Part shown: positions 20,331 to 32,872 of the stretch, piece after piece
How the letters are laid out: each line of letters starts with the position of its first letter
How positions within the stretch are numbered: the stretch's first letter is position 1
Source: Pseudomonas citrullilanati
GTDB lineage: Bacteria; Pseudomonadota; Gammaproteobacteria; Pseudomonadales; Pseudomonadaceae
Assembly: GCF_030580855.1 (NCBI RefSeq)
Contig: NZ_JAUQOP010000005.1
Span: 152,439 to 216,438, forward strand
Direction of reading: 5' to 3'
DNA length: 64,000 nucleotides
The notes under the pieces: generated by a model
Told to the model about the DNA's origin: nothing
What the model saw: only the letters and a program-made list of their open reading frames with translations
The model's database searches: none
Program-made: the position numbers and the translations under genes

Positions 20331-22253
20331 TTATTGCGATTTGCGGACCCGCAGGTACCACTCGGAGAGCAGCCGTACCTGTTTGTCGGTGTAGCCACGT
20401 TCGACCATGCGTGTGACGAAGTCGTTGTGTTTCTGCTGGTCCTCCTTGCTGGCCTTGGCGTTGAAGCTGATGACCGGCAGCAAGTCTTCGGTGTTGGAGA
20501 ACATTTTCTTCTCGATGACCACCCGCAGCTTCTCGTAGCTGAGCCAGGTGGGGTTCTTGCCGTTGTTGTTGGCCCGGGCACGCAACACGAAGTTGACGAT
20601 CTCGTTGCGGAAATCCTTTGGATTGCTGATGCCGGCCGGTTTTTCGATCTTTTCCAGTTCCTCGTTCAGGGCGACGCGGTTGAGGATCTCGCCGGTCTCC
20701 GGATCGCGGTATTCCTGGTCCTGGATCCAGAAGTCCGCGTACAGCACATAGCGATCGAAGATGTTCTGGCCGTATTCGCTGTAGGACTCCAGGTACGCCG
20801 TCTGGATTTCCTTGCCGATGAACTCGATGTAGCGCGGTGCCAGGTATTCCTTGAGGAAGCGCAGGTACCGCTCGCGGGTTTCGGCCTGGAACTGTTCCTG
20901 CTCGATCTGCTGTTCCAGCACATACAGCAGGTGGACCGGGTTGGCGGCGATTTCGTGGGGGTCGAAGTTGAAGACCTTGGAGAGGATCTTGAACGCGAAG
21001 CGCGTGGAGAGCCCGTTCATCCCTTCATCGACCCCCGCATTGTCGCGGTATTCCTGGATCGACTTGGCCTTGGGGTCGGTGTCCTTGAGGTTTTCCCCGT
21101 CGTACACGCGCATCTTCGAATAGATGTTGGAGTTCTCCGGTTCCTTGAGGCGCGACAGCACCGTGAACTGGGCAAGCATCTTGAGGGTGTCCGGGGCGCA
21201 ATGGGCCTTGGACAGCGAGCTGTTGAACAGCAGCTTGTCGTAGATCTTCACTTCATCGGTCACCCGCAGGCAGTACGGCACCTTGACGATGTAGATCCGG
21301 TCGATGAACGCCTCGTTGTTCTTGTTGTTGCGGAAGGTGTGCCACTCCGATTCGTTGGAGTGGGCCAGCAGGATGCCGGTAAACGGAATCGCCCCCAGGC
21401 CCTCGGTGCTGTTGTAGTTGCCTTCCTGGGTGGCGGTGAGCAGCGGGTGCAGGACCTTGATGGGCGCCTTGAACATCTCGACGAATTCCATCAGGCCCTG
21501 GTTGGCCCGGCACAGCGCCCCCGAATAGCTGTAGGCGTCGGCGTCGTTCTGCGGAAACTCCTCCAGCTTGCGGATATCGACCTTGCCCACCAGCGCCGAG
21601 ATATCCTGGTTGTTCTCGTCCCCTGGCTCGGTCTTGGCCACCGCGATCTGGTTCAGGATCGATGGGTAGAGCTTGACCACCCGGAACTGGCTGATGTCAC
21701 CGCCGAATTCGGCGAGGCGCTTGGTCGCCCAGGGCGACATGATGGTGTTGAGGTAGCGGCGTGGAATGCCGAAGTCTTCCTCGAGAATGGCGCCGTCCTC
21801 GGTGGCATTGAACAATCCCAGGGGCGATTCGAACACCGGCGAGCCCTTGATGGCGTAGAAGGGCACCTTCTCCATCAGTTGCTTGAGTTTCTCGGCCAGG
21901 GAGGACTTGCCGCCCCCCACCGGGCCGAGCAGGTAAAGAATCTGTTTCTTCTCTTCCAGGCCTTGGGCGGCATGGCGGAAGTAGGACACGATCTGCTCGA
22001 TGCATTCTTCCATCCCGTGGAAGTCTGCAAAGGCCGGATAGCGGCGAATCACCTTGTTGGAAAAGATTCGCGAGAGCCTCGAGTTGGTCGAGGTATCCAG
22101 CAGTTCCGGTTCTCCGATTGCCAGCAACAGACGCTCCGCAGCCGATACGTAGGCGCTGCGGTCCTGCTTGCAGAGTTCGAGGTATTCCTGCAGCGAGTAT
22201 TCCTCCTGCCGCGTGGACTCGAAACGTTGCTGGAAGTGGCTAAAAATACTCAT
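20331..22253 (-). CDS. prkA: PrkA family serine protein kinase
   Basis: 640 residues, the YeaG/PrkA family of stress-associated AAA-type protein kinases. The P-loop LLGPVGGGKSSLAEKL is at about residues 100-115; Asp-rich Walker B and a C-terminal PrkA domain follow (KILSKVFNFD, then SWYLRVRKSQ at the end). It is the first gene of prkA-yeaH-spoVR. E. coli yeaG-yeaH responds to nitrogen starvation and stationary phase; a similar role is inferred here. Confidence 0.95.
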   Translation of the reverse strand: MSIFSHFQQRFESTRQEEYSLQEYLELCKQDRSAYVSAAERLLLAIGEPELLDTSTNSRLSRIFSNKVIRRYPAFADFHGMEECIEQIVSYFRHAAQGLEEKKQILYLLGPVGGGKSSLAEKLKQLMEKVPFYAIKGSPVFESPLGLFNATEDGAILEEDFGIPRRYLNTIMSPWATKRLAEFGGDISQFRVVKLYPSILNQIAVAKTEPGDENNQDISALVGKVDIRKLEEFPQNDADAYSYSGALCRANQGLMEFVEMFKAPIKVLHPLLTATQEGNYNSTEGLGAIPFTGILLAHSNESEWHTFRNNKNNEAFIDRIYIVKVPYCLRVTDEVKIYDKLLFNSSLSKAHCAPDTLKMLAQFTVLSRLKEPENSNIYSKMRVYDGENLKDTDPKAKSIQEYRDNAGVDEGMNGLSTRFAFKILSKVFNFDPHEIAANPVHLLYVLEQQIEQEQFQAETRERYLRFLKEYLAPRYIEFIGKEIQTAYLESYSEYGQNIFDRYVLYADFWIQDQEYRDPETGEILNRVALNEELEKIEKPAGISNPKDFRNEIVNFVLRARANNNGKNPTWLSYEKLRVVIEKKMFSNTEDLLPVISFNAKASKEDQQKHNDFVTRMVERGYTDKQVRLLSEWYLRVRKSQ

Positions 22254-22437
22254 GACGTCACCTCGCTCGATACGTGGAGCCGGTGTCGGATCAATCAGTC
22301 GTTGCTGGACAGCCGCTGGGAACCCAGTGGCCGTTTACCCCCCAGAATGCTTCCAGGCATGCAGGCTTCCTGAAAGCTTACTCCCGATTACCCGCGCGCC
22401 GGTGTACCGGCTCTCCCCTGTTTTGGATGGCCTGAGG

Positions 22438-22447
22438 CTAAGGATAG
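22438..22447 (-). promoter_or_regulatory. Possible sigma-S -10 element for prkA operon
   Basis: CTATCCTTAG on the minus strand. No clear -35, as is common for sigma-S promoters. Weak evidence alone; supported only by the known stationary-phase behaviour of this operon elsewhere. Confidence 0.25.
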
Positions 22448-22516
22448 TTCGGAATGGGAAAGGTAAAGGTGGAATACGTAATTAGTTATGGCCGACCGTT
22501 CGTCCGCCACCGCTCA

Positions 22517-22537
22517 AGCCCGCGGATCACGCGGGCT
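22517..22537 (-). terminator. Hairpin downstream of glpE
   Basis: AGCCCGCG / CGCGGGCT with loop GATCA, shortly after the glpE stop. A-rich bases flank the side facing glpE. Confidence 0.65.
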
Positions 22538-22553
22538 CTGGCGGGGTAAAAAA

Positions 22554-22883
22554 TTATTCGTGGTTGCCTTGCGCGGTTTCTGCAGGAAAAGTCGCACGCC
22601 ACAGCTCGAAGCCACCGTCCAGGCTGTAGACGTCACTGAAGCCCTGGCTGACCAGGTAGGCCGCCGCGCTCTGGCTGGAGTTGCCGTGGTAGCAGACGAC
22701 CACGGTCGGTGCGTCGAGGTCGGCGCCCCGGATGAAGTCGGCGATGGAGTGGTTGTCCAGGTGCCGGGAACCGCTGATGTGCAGGGCGGCGAACGTGGCG
22801 GGGTCACGGACATCGACGACGACCGCGCCTTGCTCGCGCAAGGCCTGGGCCTGTTCAGGGGGGATGCGTTTGAACTCGGTCAT
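22554..22883 (-). CDS. glpE: Thiosulfate sulfurtransferase GlpE (single rhodanese domain)
   Basis: Transfers sulfur from thiosulfate to cyanide or thioredoxin. 109 residues, one rhodanese domain. The catalytic Cys lies in [10 protein letters not shown], and [15 protein letters not shown] is the usual N-terminal motif. It follows apaH with a 31-base gap and probably ends that transcript. Confidence 0.93.
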   Translation of the reverse strand: MTEFKRIPPEQAQALREQGAVVVDVRDPATFAALHISGSRHLDNHSIADFIRGADLDAPTVVVCYHGNSSQSAAAYLVSQGFSDVYSLDGGFELWRATFPAETAQGNHE

Positions 22884-22914
22884 GGGAAACTCCTGTGGCC
22901 AGGCTCGGCGCGGA

Positions 22915-23790
22915 TCATGGCGCCGTGCTGGCCGGCTGTGAGGCGGTGGTCGGGGGAGGGGTTTTGGCGTGGCCCTGTTCGTCGCAATCGCAACGCAGTT
23001 GCTCGCCGGTGTCGACGTTCATCAGCGTCATCGCGCTGCCCCACACGCAGCCGGTGTCGAGTGCGAAGACGCCGGGCTCGTCGCATTGGCCTTCCAACGC
23101 GGCCCAGTGGCCGAAGATGATCTTCAGGTTCCGGGTCTTGCGCGTCTTGTGCTTGAACCAGGGCGCGTAGCCGGGGGGCGCGGTCTCGATGCCTTCCTTG
23201 CCCTTGAGGTCGAGCTTGCCTTCGGCGGTGCAGAAGCGCATGCGGGTGAAGTAGTTGGTAATGACCCGAAGGCGCGCGGCGCCGGTGAGGTCGTTATTCC
23301 ACTTGACCGGCTCGTTGCCGTACATGCCGTCGAGGTAGGGGCCGAACAGGTTGTCGTCGCGCAGTGCTTGCTCGACCTCGGCAGCGCACTTGAGTGCCTT
23401 GCGCAGGGACCATTGCGGCGGCAGGCCGGCATGCACCAGCGCCAGGTTGCGCTGCTCGTCATAGTGCAGGAGTTTCTGTTGGCGCAGCCACTCCAGCAAC
23501 TCGACGCAATCGGGGGCGGCGAGTATTTCATCCAGGGTGTCGGATTTCTTCAGGCGCTCGACGTTCTGCCAGGCCGCCAGCAGGTGCAAGTCGTGGTTGC
23601 CAAGCACGCACACCAGCGATTGGCGGATGCCGTAGAGAAAGCGCAGTGTCTCGAGGGACTGCGGGCCGCGGTTGACCAGGTCGCCCACCAGCCACAGCGT
23701 GTCTTTGTGCGGGTCGAAGGCAACCCGTTCCAACAGGCACTTGAGCGGGTCGAGGCAGCCTTGCAGGTCGCCCACCGCATAAGTGGCCAT
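22915..23790 (-). CDS. apaH: Diadenosine tetraphosphatase ApaH
   Basis: Symmetrically hydrolyses Ap4A to two ADP. 291 residues. Metallophosphatase motifs [13 protein letters not shown] and GNHD occur in the first 70 residues. The C-terminus (after about 265) is a Pro/Thr/Ala-rich tail. The ATG overlaps the apaG stop by one base, so the pair is coupled as in other gamma-proteobacteria. Confidence 0.97.
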   Translation of the reverse strand: MATYAVGDLQGCLDPLKCLLERVAFDPHKDTLWLVGDLVNRGPQSLETLRFLYGIRQSLVCVLGNHDLHLLAAWQNVERLKKSDTLDEILAAPDCVELLEWLRQQKLLHYDEQRNLALVHAGLPPQWSLRKALKCAAEVEQALRDDNLFGPYLDGMYGNEPVKWNNDLTGAARLRVITNYFTRMRFCTAEGKLDLKGKEGIETAPPGYAPWFKHKTRKTRNLKIIFGHWAALEGQCDEPGVFALDTGCVWGSAMTLMNVDTGEQLRCDCDEQGHAKTPPPTTASQPASTAP

Positions 23791-24170
23791 CAGTGCAGGG
23801 CTCCGGGCACCGCCAGGCGGAAGGGCTTGATGATGGCGTCGAAGCGCTTGCCGTCTTCGGCCAGCATCTGGTAGGTGCCTTGCATGGTGCCGACGCGCGT
23901 CGTCATCACCGTGCCGCTGCTGTAGTTGTGGCTCTTGCCGGCGTCGATCAGCGGTTGCTGGCCGACCACGCCTTCGCCACGGACTTCCTCGACATGGCCG
24001 TCGCCGTCGGTGATGACCCAGTGCCGCGACAGCAGCCTGGCCGGTAGCGAGCCGTTATTGCGCACGGTGATGGTGTAGGCGAAGGCAAAACGGTTGTGCT
24101 CGGGCTGCGATTGTTCTGCCAGGAAACGGGTGGTGACGCTGACGTCGACCTGATAACGAGGATCGGACAT
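23790..24170 (-). CDS. apaG: Co2+/Mg2+ efflux protein ApaG
   Basis: 126 residues with a fibronectin-type fold family signature: TYQM and [19 protein letters not shown]. In Salmonella it is linked to cobalt resistance and magnesium efflux; its biochemical role is unclear. It stands between rsmA and apaH, a conserved order. Confidence 0.95.
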   Translation of the reverse strand: MSDPRYQVDVSVTTRFLAEQSQPEHNRFAFAYTITVRNNGSLPARLLSRHWVITDGDGHVEEVRGEGVVGQQPLIDAGKSHNYSSGTVMTTRVGTMQGTYQMLAEDGKRFDAIIKPFRLAVPGALH

Positions 24171-24233
24171 GCAAAAAGGCCTTAAAAACGAAGCGGGACG
24201 CGGGCGTGGCTGAAGGAATCAGTCTAGGCCAAG

Positions 24234-24270
24234 TATCGGGTAGTAGACCAGAGCGGCGTCCTACCCGATA
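24234..24270. repeat. Perfect 10-base inverted repeat between rsmA and apaG
   Basis: TATCGGGTAG / CTACCCGATA with a 17-base loop, within the 114-base rsmA-apaG gap. No U-tract, so it may be an RNA-processing or partial termination site. Confidence 0.7.
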
Positions 24271-24284
24271 GCGCCCATCGTCCG

Positions 24285-25103
24285 TCAGTTGGCGTCGGCT
24301 TTTGGCGCGATCTGTTCGCTGAGCTTGTCGGCAAGGCGTACGAACGCCGCCAGGTCCAACTGTTCGGGCCGCAGGCTGCCGTCGACGCCAGCGGCTTCGA
24401 TCTCGGCGCTGCCGAGCAACAGCTTCAGAGTGTTGCGCAGGGTCTTGCGGCGCTGGTTGAACGCTTCGCGCACCACCCGCTCGAGCAGGCGATGGTCCTT
24501 GGCCGGGTGCGGCAGGACGGCGTGGGGAACCAGGCGGACGATGGCCGAGTCGACTTTCGGCGGCGGGTTGAACGCCCCCGGGCCGACGTTGAACAGGTGC
24601 TCCACCCGGCAGTGGTACTGGACCATGATCGACAAGCGTCCCCAATCGCCACCGCCAGGGCCCGCGGCGAGGCGCTCGACCACTTCTTTCTGCAGCATGA
24701 AGTGCATGTCGCGGATCAGGCCGGCGTTGCTCAGGAGGTGGAAGATAAGCGGCGTGGAGATGTTGTACGGCAGGTTGCCGACCACCCGCAGGGTGTTCGG
24801 CGCGGCGTTCAGGCTGTTGAAGTCGAACTTCAGCGCGTCGCCCTGGTGCAGGTTGAAATTGTGCTTGCCGGCGAACTGCTGGTTGAGGATCGGTACCAGG
24901 TCCTTGTCCAGCTCCACCACGTCGAGCTGGGCGCCGCTGCCCAGCAGGCCCTCGGTCAGGGCGCCCTGGCCCGGGCCGATTTCCAGCAGGCGATCGTCGG
25001 GCTTGGCATTGATGGAGCGCAGGATGCGATCGATCACGCCGGCGTCATGCAGGAAGTTCTGGCCGAAACGCTTGCGCGCGCGGTGTTGGTATTGCTCGGT
25101 CAT
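24285..25103 (-). CDS. rsmA: 16S rRNA dimethyladenosine transferase RsmA (KsgA)
   Basis: Dimethylates two adjacent adenosines in helix 45 of 16S rRNA, a late small-subunit assembly step. 272 residues. RFGQNFLHD, the SAM-binding [15 protein letters not shown] and the catalytic NLPYNIST are all present. The ATG overlaps the pdxA stop by four bases. Confidence 0.98.
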   Translation of the reverse strand: MTEQYQHRARKRFGQNFLHDAGVIDRILRSINAKPDDRLLEIGPGQGALTEGLLGSGAQLDVVELDKDLVPILNQQFAGKHNFNLHQGDALKFDFNSLNAAPNTLRVVGNLPYNISTPLIFHLLSNAGLIRDMHFMLQKEVVERLAAGPGGGDWGRLSIMVQYHCRVEHLFNVGPGAFNPPPKVDSAIVRLVPHAVLPHPAKDHRLLERVVREAFNQRRKTLRNTLKLLLGSAEIEAAGVDGSLRPEQLDLAAFVRLADKLSEQIAPKADAN

Positions 25104-26089
25104 AAATGGGTCTCGGCCATCTGGTAGGCGGTTTCCAGCGCGACTTGCAGGCTGCCGGTGTCGATCTTGCCGCTGCCGGCCAGGTCCAGGGCGGTGCCGT
25201 GGTCCACGGACGTGCGAATGATCGGCAGGCCCAGGGTCACGTTGACCGCAGCGCCGAAGCCTTTGTATTTCAGCACCGGCAGGCCCTGGTCGTGGTACAT
25301 CGCCAGCACTGCATCGCAGTGCTCCAGATATTTGGGGGTAAACAGAGTGTCGGCCGGCAGCGGGCCATGCAGGTCCATGCCTTCGCTGCGCAGGCGTTCC
25401 AATGTGGGTTCGATGATGTCGATTTCTTCACGGCCCAGGTGCCCGCCTTCACCCGCGTGGGGGTTGAGCCCGCAGACGAGGATGCGTGGCCGGGCGATGC
25501 CGAATTTTTCCTGCAGGTCGGCGTGCAGGATGCGCGTGACCCGTTCCAGGCGTTCCGGGGTGATGGCGTCGGCGATGTCCCGCAGGGGCAGGTGAGTGGT
25601 CACCAGCGCCACCCGCAGGCCGCGGGTGGCGAGCATCATCACCACCTGCGCGGTATGGGTGAGGTCCGCCAGGAATTCGGTATGGCCGGAAAAGGCAATG
25701 CCCGACTCGTTGATCACGCCCTTGTGCACCGGGGCGGTGATCATGCCGGCGAAATCGCCGTCCAGGCAGCCCTGGCCGGCGCGGGTCAGGGTTTGCAGGA
25801 CGAACCCGGCGTTGGCCTTGTCCAACTGGCCAGTGATGACCGGGGCGCCGAGCGGCGTGTCCCAGACATACAGGCTGTTGGCGGGCGCCGGGACGTCCGG
25901 CCAGGCCTGCGGCGTCACGGGCAGCAGGTCGACGACCAGCCCCAGCTGCGCGGCCCGCTCGAGAAGCAGATCGCGGCTGGTGATGGCGATCAGGGGGTGT
26001 GGCTGGGGCTGCGAGGCGAGCAGCAGGCACAGGTCGGGACCGATGCCGGCGGGCTCGCCGGGGGTCAGCGCGAAACGCTTGGGTTTCAC
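25100..26089 (-). CDS. pdxA: 4-hydroxythreonine-4-phosphate dehydrogenase PdxA
   Basis: NAD-dependent enzyme of pyridoxal phosphate synthesis. 329 residues. It opens with [12 protein letters not shown]. Metal-binding His residues lie in [19 protein letters not shown] and [12 protein letters not shown]. Overlaps surA upstream and rsmA downstream by four bases each, showing tight translational coupling. Confidence 0.97.
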   Translation of the reverse strand: MKPKRFALTPGEPAGIGPDLCLLLASQPQPHPLIAITSRDLLLERAAQLGLVVDLLPVTPQAWPDVPAPANSLYVWDTPLGAPVITGQLDKANAGFVLQTLTRAGQGCLDGDFAGMITAPVHKGVINESGIAFSGHTEFLADLTHTAQVVMMLATRGLRVALVTTHLPLRDIADAITPERLERVTRILHADLQEKFGIARPRILVCGLNPHAGEGGHLGREEIDIIEPTLERLRSEGMDLHGPLPADTLFTPKYLEHCDAVLAMYHDQGLPVLKYKGFGAAVNVTLGLPIIRTSVDHGTALDLAGSGKIDTGSLQVALETAYQMAETHL

Positions 26090-27408
26090 TGCGCTGCCTG
26101 GTCTGCACCAGGGAGTTTGATCTCGACATAGGCTTCGTCGCGAATCTGGCGCAGCCAGGTTTGCAGCTCTTCGTCGTATTTGCGGTTACGCAGTACGGTC
26201 ATCGCCTGCTGTTCACGCGCCTGGGTGGTGCTGTCGGTGGCGCGGCGGCCGAGGACTTCCAGGACGTGCCAGCCATACGGGCTCTTGAACGGCTTGGACA
26301 ATTGGCCTTGCGGCGTCTCGGCCATGACCTGGCGGAACTCGGGCACCAGGGCGTTCGGGTCGACCCAGTTGAGGTCGCCGCCGTTGAGGGCCGAACCCGG
26401 GTCTTCGGAGAAACTCTTCGCCAGTTCGGCGAAGTCTTCGCCCGCTTCGATGCGGTCGTAGAGCTTCTCCGCCAGGCGCTTGGTCTCGGCTTCGCTGCGG
26501 ATCTCGCTTGGCTTGATCAGGATGTGGCGAACATGCACTTCGTCACGGACCTGGGTACCACCGCCGCGTTTTTCCAGCACCTTGAGGATGATGAAACCGC
26601 CGGGCGTACGCGCAGGCTGGGTGATGTCGCCAACGGCCATGGCGCTCAACTCACGGTCGAACGGGGGGGGCAACTGGGCAGGCTTGCGCCAGCCCATGTC
26701 ACCGCCTTCCAGGGCGTTTTCGCTGCCGGAACGGGCGACGGCCAGTTGGCCGAAGTCAGCGCCTTGCTTGAGTTGCTGGTAAACGTCCATGGCCTGGCGG
26801 TAGGCACTCTGGATGGCTTCGGAGTTGGCGCTTTCCGGGGTCGGGATCAGGATGTTGGCCAGGTGCAGTTCTTCGGAAAGTTGCATCTTGCCCAGGTCGG
26901 AGGCGAGGAAGTTCTTCACTTCCTGCTCGGACACCTGGATGCGCTCGGCCACGCGTCGCTGGCGCACGCGGCTGATGATCATCTCGCGACGGATCTGGTC
27001 ACGGGCGTCCTCGTAGGACAGGCCGTCACGGGCCAGGGCGGCGCGGAACTGCTCGAGGCTCATGTTGTTGCGCTGGGCAATGGTGCCGACCGCCTGGTTC
27101 AGTTCCTCGTCGGTGATGCGGATGCCGGAGCGCTCACCGATCTGCAACTGCAGGTTCTCGACGATCAGGCGCTCCAGCACCTGCTGGTCCAGCACGCCCG
27201 GAGGCGGCAAGCCGCCACCGCGCTTGGCGATGGTTTGCTGCACTTCATGGACGCGCTGGTCCAGTTGGCTCTGCATGACCACGTCGTTGTCGACGATGGC
27301 CACCACCTTGTCGATGGATTGAACCGCGGCGTTGGCCGCGGTGCCTAGGAACAGCGCGCCCAGCATCAGCGGGCGCAGACAATCAGAAAGCTTGGTCTTC
27401 ACGTTCAC
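26086..27408 (-). CDS. surA: Periplasmic chaperone/peptidyl-prolyl isomerase SurA
   Basis: Escorts outer-membrane proteins, including LptD, through the periplasm. 440 residues: signal peptide (about 1-27, ending AANA), N-terminal chaperone domain, two parvulin domains (about 175-275 and 285-385; VRHILIKP marks the second), and a C-terminal helix. The start is GTG at 27408 with AAGG six bases upstream, inside the last 26 bases of lptD. Next to lptD, its best-known client. Confidence 0.96.
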   Translation of the reverse strand: MNVKTKLSDCLRPLMLGALFLGTAANAAVQSIDKVVAIVDNDVVMQSQLDQRVHEVQQTIAKRGGGLPPPGVLDQQVLERLIVENLQLQIGERSGIRITDEELNQAVGTIAQRNNMSLEQFRAALARDGLSYEDARDQIRREMIISRVRQRRVAERIQVSEQEVKNFLASDLGKMQLSEELHLANILIPTPESANSEAIQSAYRQAMDVYQQLKQGADFGQLAVARSGSENALEGGDMGWRKPAQLPPPFDRELSAMAVGDITQPARTPGGFIILKVLEKRGGGTQVRDEVHVRHILIKPSEIRSEAETKRLAEKLYDRIEAGEDFAELAKSFSEDPGSALNGGDLNWVDPNALVPEFRQVMAETPQGQLSKPFKSPYGWHVLEVLGRRATDSTTQAREQQAMTVLRNRKYDEELQTWLRQIRDEAYVEIKLPGADQAAQ

Positions 27409-30205
27409 GATAACCTTGGATGCCTTTGTCGAGGAAGCTCTCTACCTTGGCGCCGGTGAGGCCGCCGAGTCCCTTCAGAACAATTTGGAGGAAGACGCCG
27501 TGGTCGCCTTTTTCGTTTTGCGGGGCGTCTTGACTGTATTCGTCGTAGTCGACCCAGTAACGGTTGATCACGCGCAGTTTCCAGCAGCAGTTGTCGTATT
27601 CGAAACCACCGAAGGCTTCCAGGGTACGATTGCGGTTGTAGTCATACTGCCAGCGGCTGATGGCGTTCCACTGCGGCACGATCGGCCAGATGACCGAGAA
27701 GTCGTGCTGCTTGATCTTGTAGTAGTCCTTCACGTAGCCAGGTGTGCCCGGCGTGCCGTAGTCGCCGCCGCCCACTTGCCACCGACCGGTGGTCTGGTCG
27801 TAGCGGACCAGGTCGTTGCGATAGCGATAACCGGCGTTGATGACCTTGTTCGGGTTGTCTTCCGGCTGGTAGTGGAACATCGCGCTGCCCGAGCGTGGGC
27901 TGTGGGTGTCCGGGTCCCAGTTGTAGTCGGCCGTGGTGCGCCAGTCGCGGTTCCAGCGGTATTCGTATTCCAGGGCATACGGCGAGACGCTGGAGTGAGC
28001 GTCATCACGCGTCTTGAAGTCGATGCCCGGCAGTTGGACTTCGCGATCCTTGAAGTAGAAGGCTTGGCCGACGCTGATGCGCTGGCGCTCGAAACCGTCT
28101 TCCTGGATCCAGCGGTTGGTCACGCCCAGCGACAGTTTGTTCTCGTCGCCGACACGGTCGGAGCCGCTGAAGCGGTTGTCCCGGAACAGCGACGAATAGT
28201 TGAAGGTGCTTTCGCTGGTATCGAAGACCGGGATGTCGCTTTGGTCTTTCTCCGGTACGTAGAGGTAGAACAGGCGAGGTTCCAGGGTCTGGCGGTAGTT
28301 CTTGCCGAACCACTGGGTGTCCCGGTCGAAGTACAGGCCGCTGTCGATGCTGGCGATTGGAACTCCGCGGCTTTGGGTACTGCTATAGGTGCCGTTCAGG
28401 CGGTCGCCCTCGGCATTCTGGTCAGCGATATTCTGCTTGCCTTGGCTATCCAGATCCAGGTCATACCGCGTGTACTGATACTTGAGCGATGGCTTGATGA
28501 AGCCATAGCTAGTACTCATTGGCAGGCTCATGACCGGCGCCAGGTTCATTCGGTCACCGGTGGCGCGGGCCAGGCCCCTTACATTGGTATCCAGGAATGG
28601 CGTTCCAATTGTCCCGTCGCTATTGAACGGGCCACCATCCTTATCTTTATACCTGCCAGTCCTCAAATCCCGATCAAAGCGCACGAATTCCGTGTTGTAC
28701 GCAAAGTCCAAGCCGCCCGGATGCTGTGGCAGGAAGCCGTTGAAGGTGATTTGCGGCAAGCGGTCATACGGCGTGATGTTCGAGATCGTCGCCATCTGGT
28801 AGGCCTGGGCATTCAGGCGAGCGACGTACGTGTCACCCCGGTAGCTGACCGCGCCCTGCTGGTTCACGTAGTCCCGGGACTCGACGCCGATCTGGTCGGT
28901 CTGCAAGTCCTGGAAGTAGTACGGGTCGCTGATCTTGGTGTAGTCGACTTCCGTCAGCACGCGGGAGTCAAGACCGCCCTTGTGCTGCCAGTTGTACATG
29001 TAGCGGGTCTTGCTGTAGTCGGTCTGCTTGCTGCGATCGTCATCCTCGTCGTTGAGGTACGCGGCACCGAACTGACCTTCGCTGGACTTGGTCAGGTAGC
29101 GGAATTCGCCTTCCATCAACAGGCCGCGCTTGCTCATGTAGCGCGGGTACAACGTGGCGTCGTAGTTCGGCGCCAGGTTGAAGTAGTACGGGGTGACCAG
29201 CAGGAAGCCGGTGTCGCTGCCGCTGCCGATGGTCGGCGGCAGGAAGCCGGACTGGCGACGGTCGTCGATCGGGAAGTAGATGTACGGCGTGTACAGGACC
29301 GGGAAGTCCTTGACCCGCAGGGTCACGTTGGTCGCGGTGCCGAAGCCGGTGGCCGGGTTCAGGGTGATGTTGTTGCCCTTGAGCGTCCAGGCGTTGCTGT
29401 TCGGTTCGCACGTGGTGTACGTACCGTCCTTGAGGCGGATGATCGCGTTCTCGGCACGCTTGGCGTACAGGGCGTTACCGCGGATGCGCGACTTGTGCAT
29501 CACGTATTCGGCGTTGTCGACCTTGGCCTCGCCGGTGTCCAGCTGCACATCGGCGTGGTCGCCGACGATCAGTGCGCCGTTGTCGCGTACGCGCACGTTG
29601 CCGCTCAGTTCGCCACGGTTCTCGGCCTGGTACAGGTTGGCCTCGTCGGCCTCGACCTGCATGCTGCCCTGGCGCATGACCACGTCACCGGCTAGGGTCG
29701 CCACCTGCTGTTCCTGCTCATAGCGCGATGCCTTGGCGCCGAGGAAGGTCGGGGCGTCGCTCTTGGCGGTCTTGTCGTTCATGCCAGGGCGGGACGGCTC
29801 GATGTAGGCGCCGGAGCAGTAGGGGCCGGTTTCAGCCAATTGCGCGGGGGTGAGGTTCTCCCGTGGAACCCAGTCCAGGTGGCTGTAGTCTTCACTGCGC
29901 GACTTCAGGCCACGGCCCTTGGCCTCGGTGACGAGCATCGGCTTCTCGCCGGCCTCCTCGACCGAGCCGTTCTCGGCCGCAGCGTCGCTGCTGGAAGACA
30001 CGGCGCTGCCGTCGTGCACGGGGCGCGGCGGCAATGCAGCGGCCGGCGTCTTCGGTGCACAGTCCCAGGCACCCGAAGCGGAGACGGAGCAGTCATACTG
30101 CTGCGCCGCGACGACGAATGAAGAGGCCAGGGGTTGCAGGGCCAGCAGACTGCCGGTGACCAGCAACGGAAATTTTTTACGAAACGCGGGGGATTTCAAT
30201 GCCAT
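27383..30205 (-). CDS. lptD: LPS-assembly protein LptD
   Basis: Outer-membrane beta-barrel that inserts lipopolysaccharide into the outer leaflet with LptE. 940 residues from ATG 30205, which starts a clear signal peptide ([18 protein letters not shown]). An OstA/LptA-like periplasmic domain (about 155-290) precedes the barrel. Cys39 and Cys49 near the N-terminus and a CysCys pair in the C-terminal [11 protein letters not shown] match the disulfide pattern of the family. The upstream frame extension is not coding. Followed directly by surA. Confidence 0.97.
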   Translation of the reverse strand: MALKSPAFRKKFPLLVTGSLLALQPLASSFVVAAQQYDCSVSASGAWDCAPKTPAAALPPRPVHDGSAVSSSSDAAAENGSVEEAGEKPMLVTEAKGRGLKSRSEDYSHLDWVPRENLTPAQLAETGPYCSGAYIEPSRPGMNDKTAKSDAPTFLGAKASRYEQEQQVATLAGDVVMRQGSMQVEADEANLYQAENRGELSGNVRVRDNGALIVGDHADVQLDTGEAKVDNAEYVMHKSRIRGNALYAKRAENAIIRLKDGTYTTCEPNSNAWTLKGNNITLNPATGFGTATNVTLRVKDFPVLYTPYIYFPIDDRRQSGFLPPTIGSGSDTGFLLVTPYYFNLAPNYDATLYPRYMSKRGLLMEGEFRYLTKSSEGQFGAAYLNDEDDDRSKQTDYSKTRYMYNWQHKGGLDSRVLTEVDYTKISDPYYFQDLQTDQIGVESRDYVNQQGAVSYRGDTYVARLNAQAYQMATISNITPYDRLPQITFNGFLPQHPGGLDFAYNTEFVRFDRDLRTGRYKDKDGGPFNSDGTIGTPFLDTNVRGLARATGDRMNLAPVMSLPMSTSYGFIKPSLKYQYTRYDLDLDSQGKQNIADQNAEGDRLNGTYSSTQSRGVPIASIDSGLYFDRDTQWFGKNYRQTLEPRLFYLYVPEKDQSDIPVFDTSESTFNYSSLFRDNRFSGSDRVGDENKLSLGVTNRWIQEDGFERQRISVGQAFYFKDREVQLPGIDFKTRDDAHSSVSPYALEYEYRWNRDWRTTADYNWDPDTHSPRSGSAMFHYQPEDNPNKVINAGYRYRNDLVRYDQTTGRWQVGGGDYGTPGTPGYVKDYYKIKQHDFSVIWPIVPQWNAISRWQYDYNRNRTLEAFGGFEYDNCCWKLRVINRYWVDYDEYSQDAPQNEKGDHGVFLQIVLKGLGGLTGAKVESFLDKGIQGYREREDQAF

Positions 30206-30335
30206 CTTATTAGTCCGGGCTTCCTGCGTGCCATCTGCCCGCGGTGTGGGCCGCACGCCTCTCGATGGTCTGAAAAAGATGCTGGATAATAAAGCATGAC
30301 CCGCTTGACGGCTAGCGCCGTCGGAGACCCTTGCA

Positions 30336-32038
<1,703 letters not shown>

Positions 32039-32039
32039 T

Positions 32040-32807
32040 ATGTGGTGGCCAGGGACTCTGATTGGAGCCGGGGCGGGCTATGCCATAGCCAGCATCCCGG
32101 GGGCCATGCTCGGCGCGTTGCTGGGGCAAGCGCTGGATCGGCGCCTGAACCTGCACGACTGGGCGCAGGTACGTGAGCGCCTCGGCGGTCGTCCGGCGCT
32201 GCGCAATGATGAGCTGTTGTTCGTCCTGCTGGGGCGCCTGGCGAAAAGCGATGGGCGTGTGGTCGATGGCCATATCCAGCAGGCGCGCCAGGAAATGCGG
32301 GCGCTGGACCTGAGTGAGCCGGCGCAGCGACGGGCCATCGCGGCCTTCAACCGTGGCAAGTCGGAAAACGTCCACTTGCGTGGCTACCTGCGTCGCCTGG
32401 CCGTCCAGCCCCATGCGGCGGAGGGTCTGTTACGCGCGTGCTGGCGGATGGTCTGGGCCGATGGTCGGGCCGGCGACAACGAGCGTGAGCTGATCGACCG
32501 TTGGGGCAAGTGGCTGGGTTGGACGCCGCAGCAGGTCAAGGCGCTGGCGGCGGACTACGAACCGCAGAAACTGTCGTTGCCCAGCAGCGGCGTGACCTAT
32601 CAGGAGGCGCTACGGCTGCTGGGGGTCTCGGCCACCAGCGAGCCGTCGCAGATCAAGCGGGCCTACCGGCGCTTGCTCAGCCGCCACCATCCGGACAAGG
32701 TCGCCGGCAGCGGGGCCACGCCGTTGCAGGTGCGTGAAGCCACCGACAAGACCCGGGAGCTGCACAACGCTTATCGGCTGATTCGGGAACGGCGGGATTT
32801 CCGCTAG
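32040..32807 (+). CDS. TerB/DnaJ-domain protein (DjlA-like)
   Basis: 255 residues: a hydrophobic Gly/Ala-rich N-terminal segment (about 5-30), a TerB-like helical domain (about 60-165) and a C-terminal J domain (about 185-250) with the HPD motif in RHHPDKVAG. It is probably a membrane-anchored co-chaperone of DnaK, like E. coli DjlA. It starts one base after the murU stop, so it joins that operon. Confidence 0.9.
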   Translation: MWWPGTLIGAGAGYAIASIPGAMLGALLGQALDRRLNLHDWAQVRERLGGRPALRNDELLFVLLGRLAKSDGRVVDGHIQQARQEMRALDLSEPAQRRAIAAFNRGKSENVHLRGYLRRLAVQPHAAEGLLRACWRMVWADGRAGDNERELIDRWGKWLGWTPQQVKALAADYEPQKLSLPSSGVTYQEALRLLGVSATSEPSQIKRAYRRLLSRHHPDKVAGSGATPLQVREATDKTRELHNAYRLIRERRDFR

Positions 32808-32812
32808 AAACC

Positions 32813-32845
32813 GTCGTGGCGAAGGAATCAACCCCTTGCCACGAC
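32813..32845. repeat. Terminator-like inverted repeat, second palindrome family
   Basis: GTCGTGGC / GCCACGAC with inner near-complementary AAGG and CCTT around an AATCAAC loop. It lies between convergent genes. A close relative stands at 53385-53414. Confidence 0.75.
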
Positions 32846-32872
32846 AGTGCTGCACGTGAGCAGGCGTGCGCC

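Larger units (their letters stand above)
22254..22553. other. Intergenic region upstream of prkA
   Basis: No gene seen in these 300 bases. It holds the glpE terminator hairpin and the leader of prkA. On the minus strand CTATCCTTAG (22447-22438) resembles a sigma-S -10 element (CTATACT-like), consistent with stationary-phase control, and would give a leader of about 180 bases. Confidence 0.45.
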
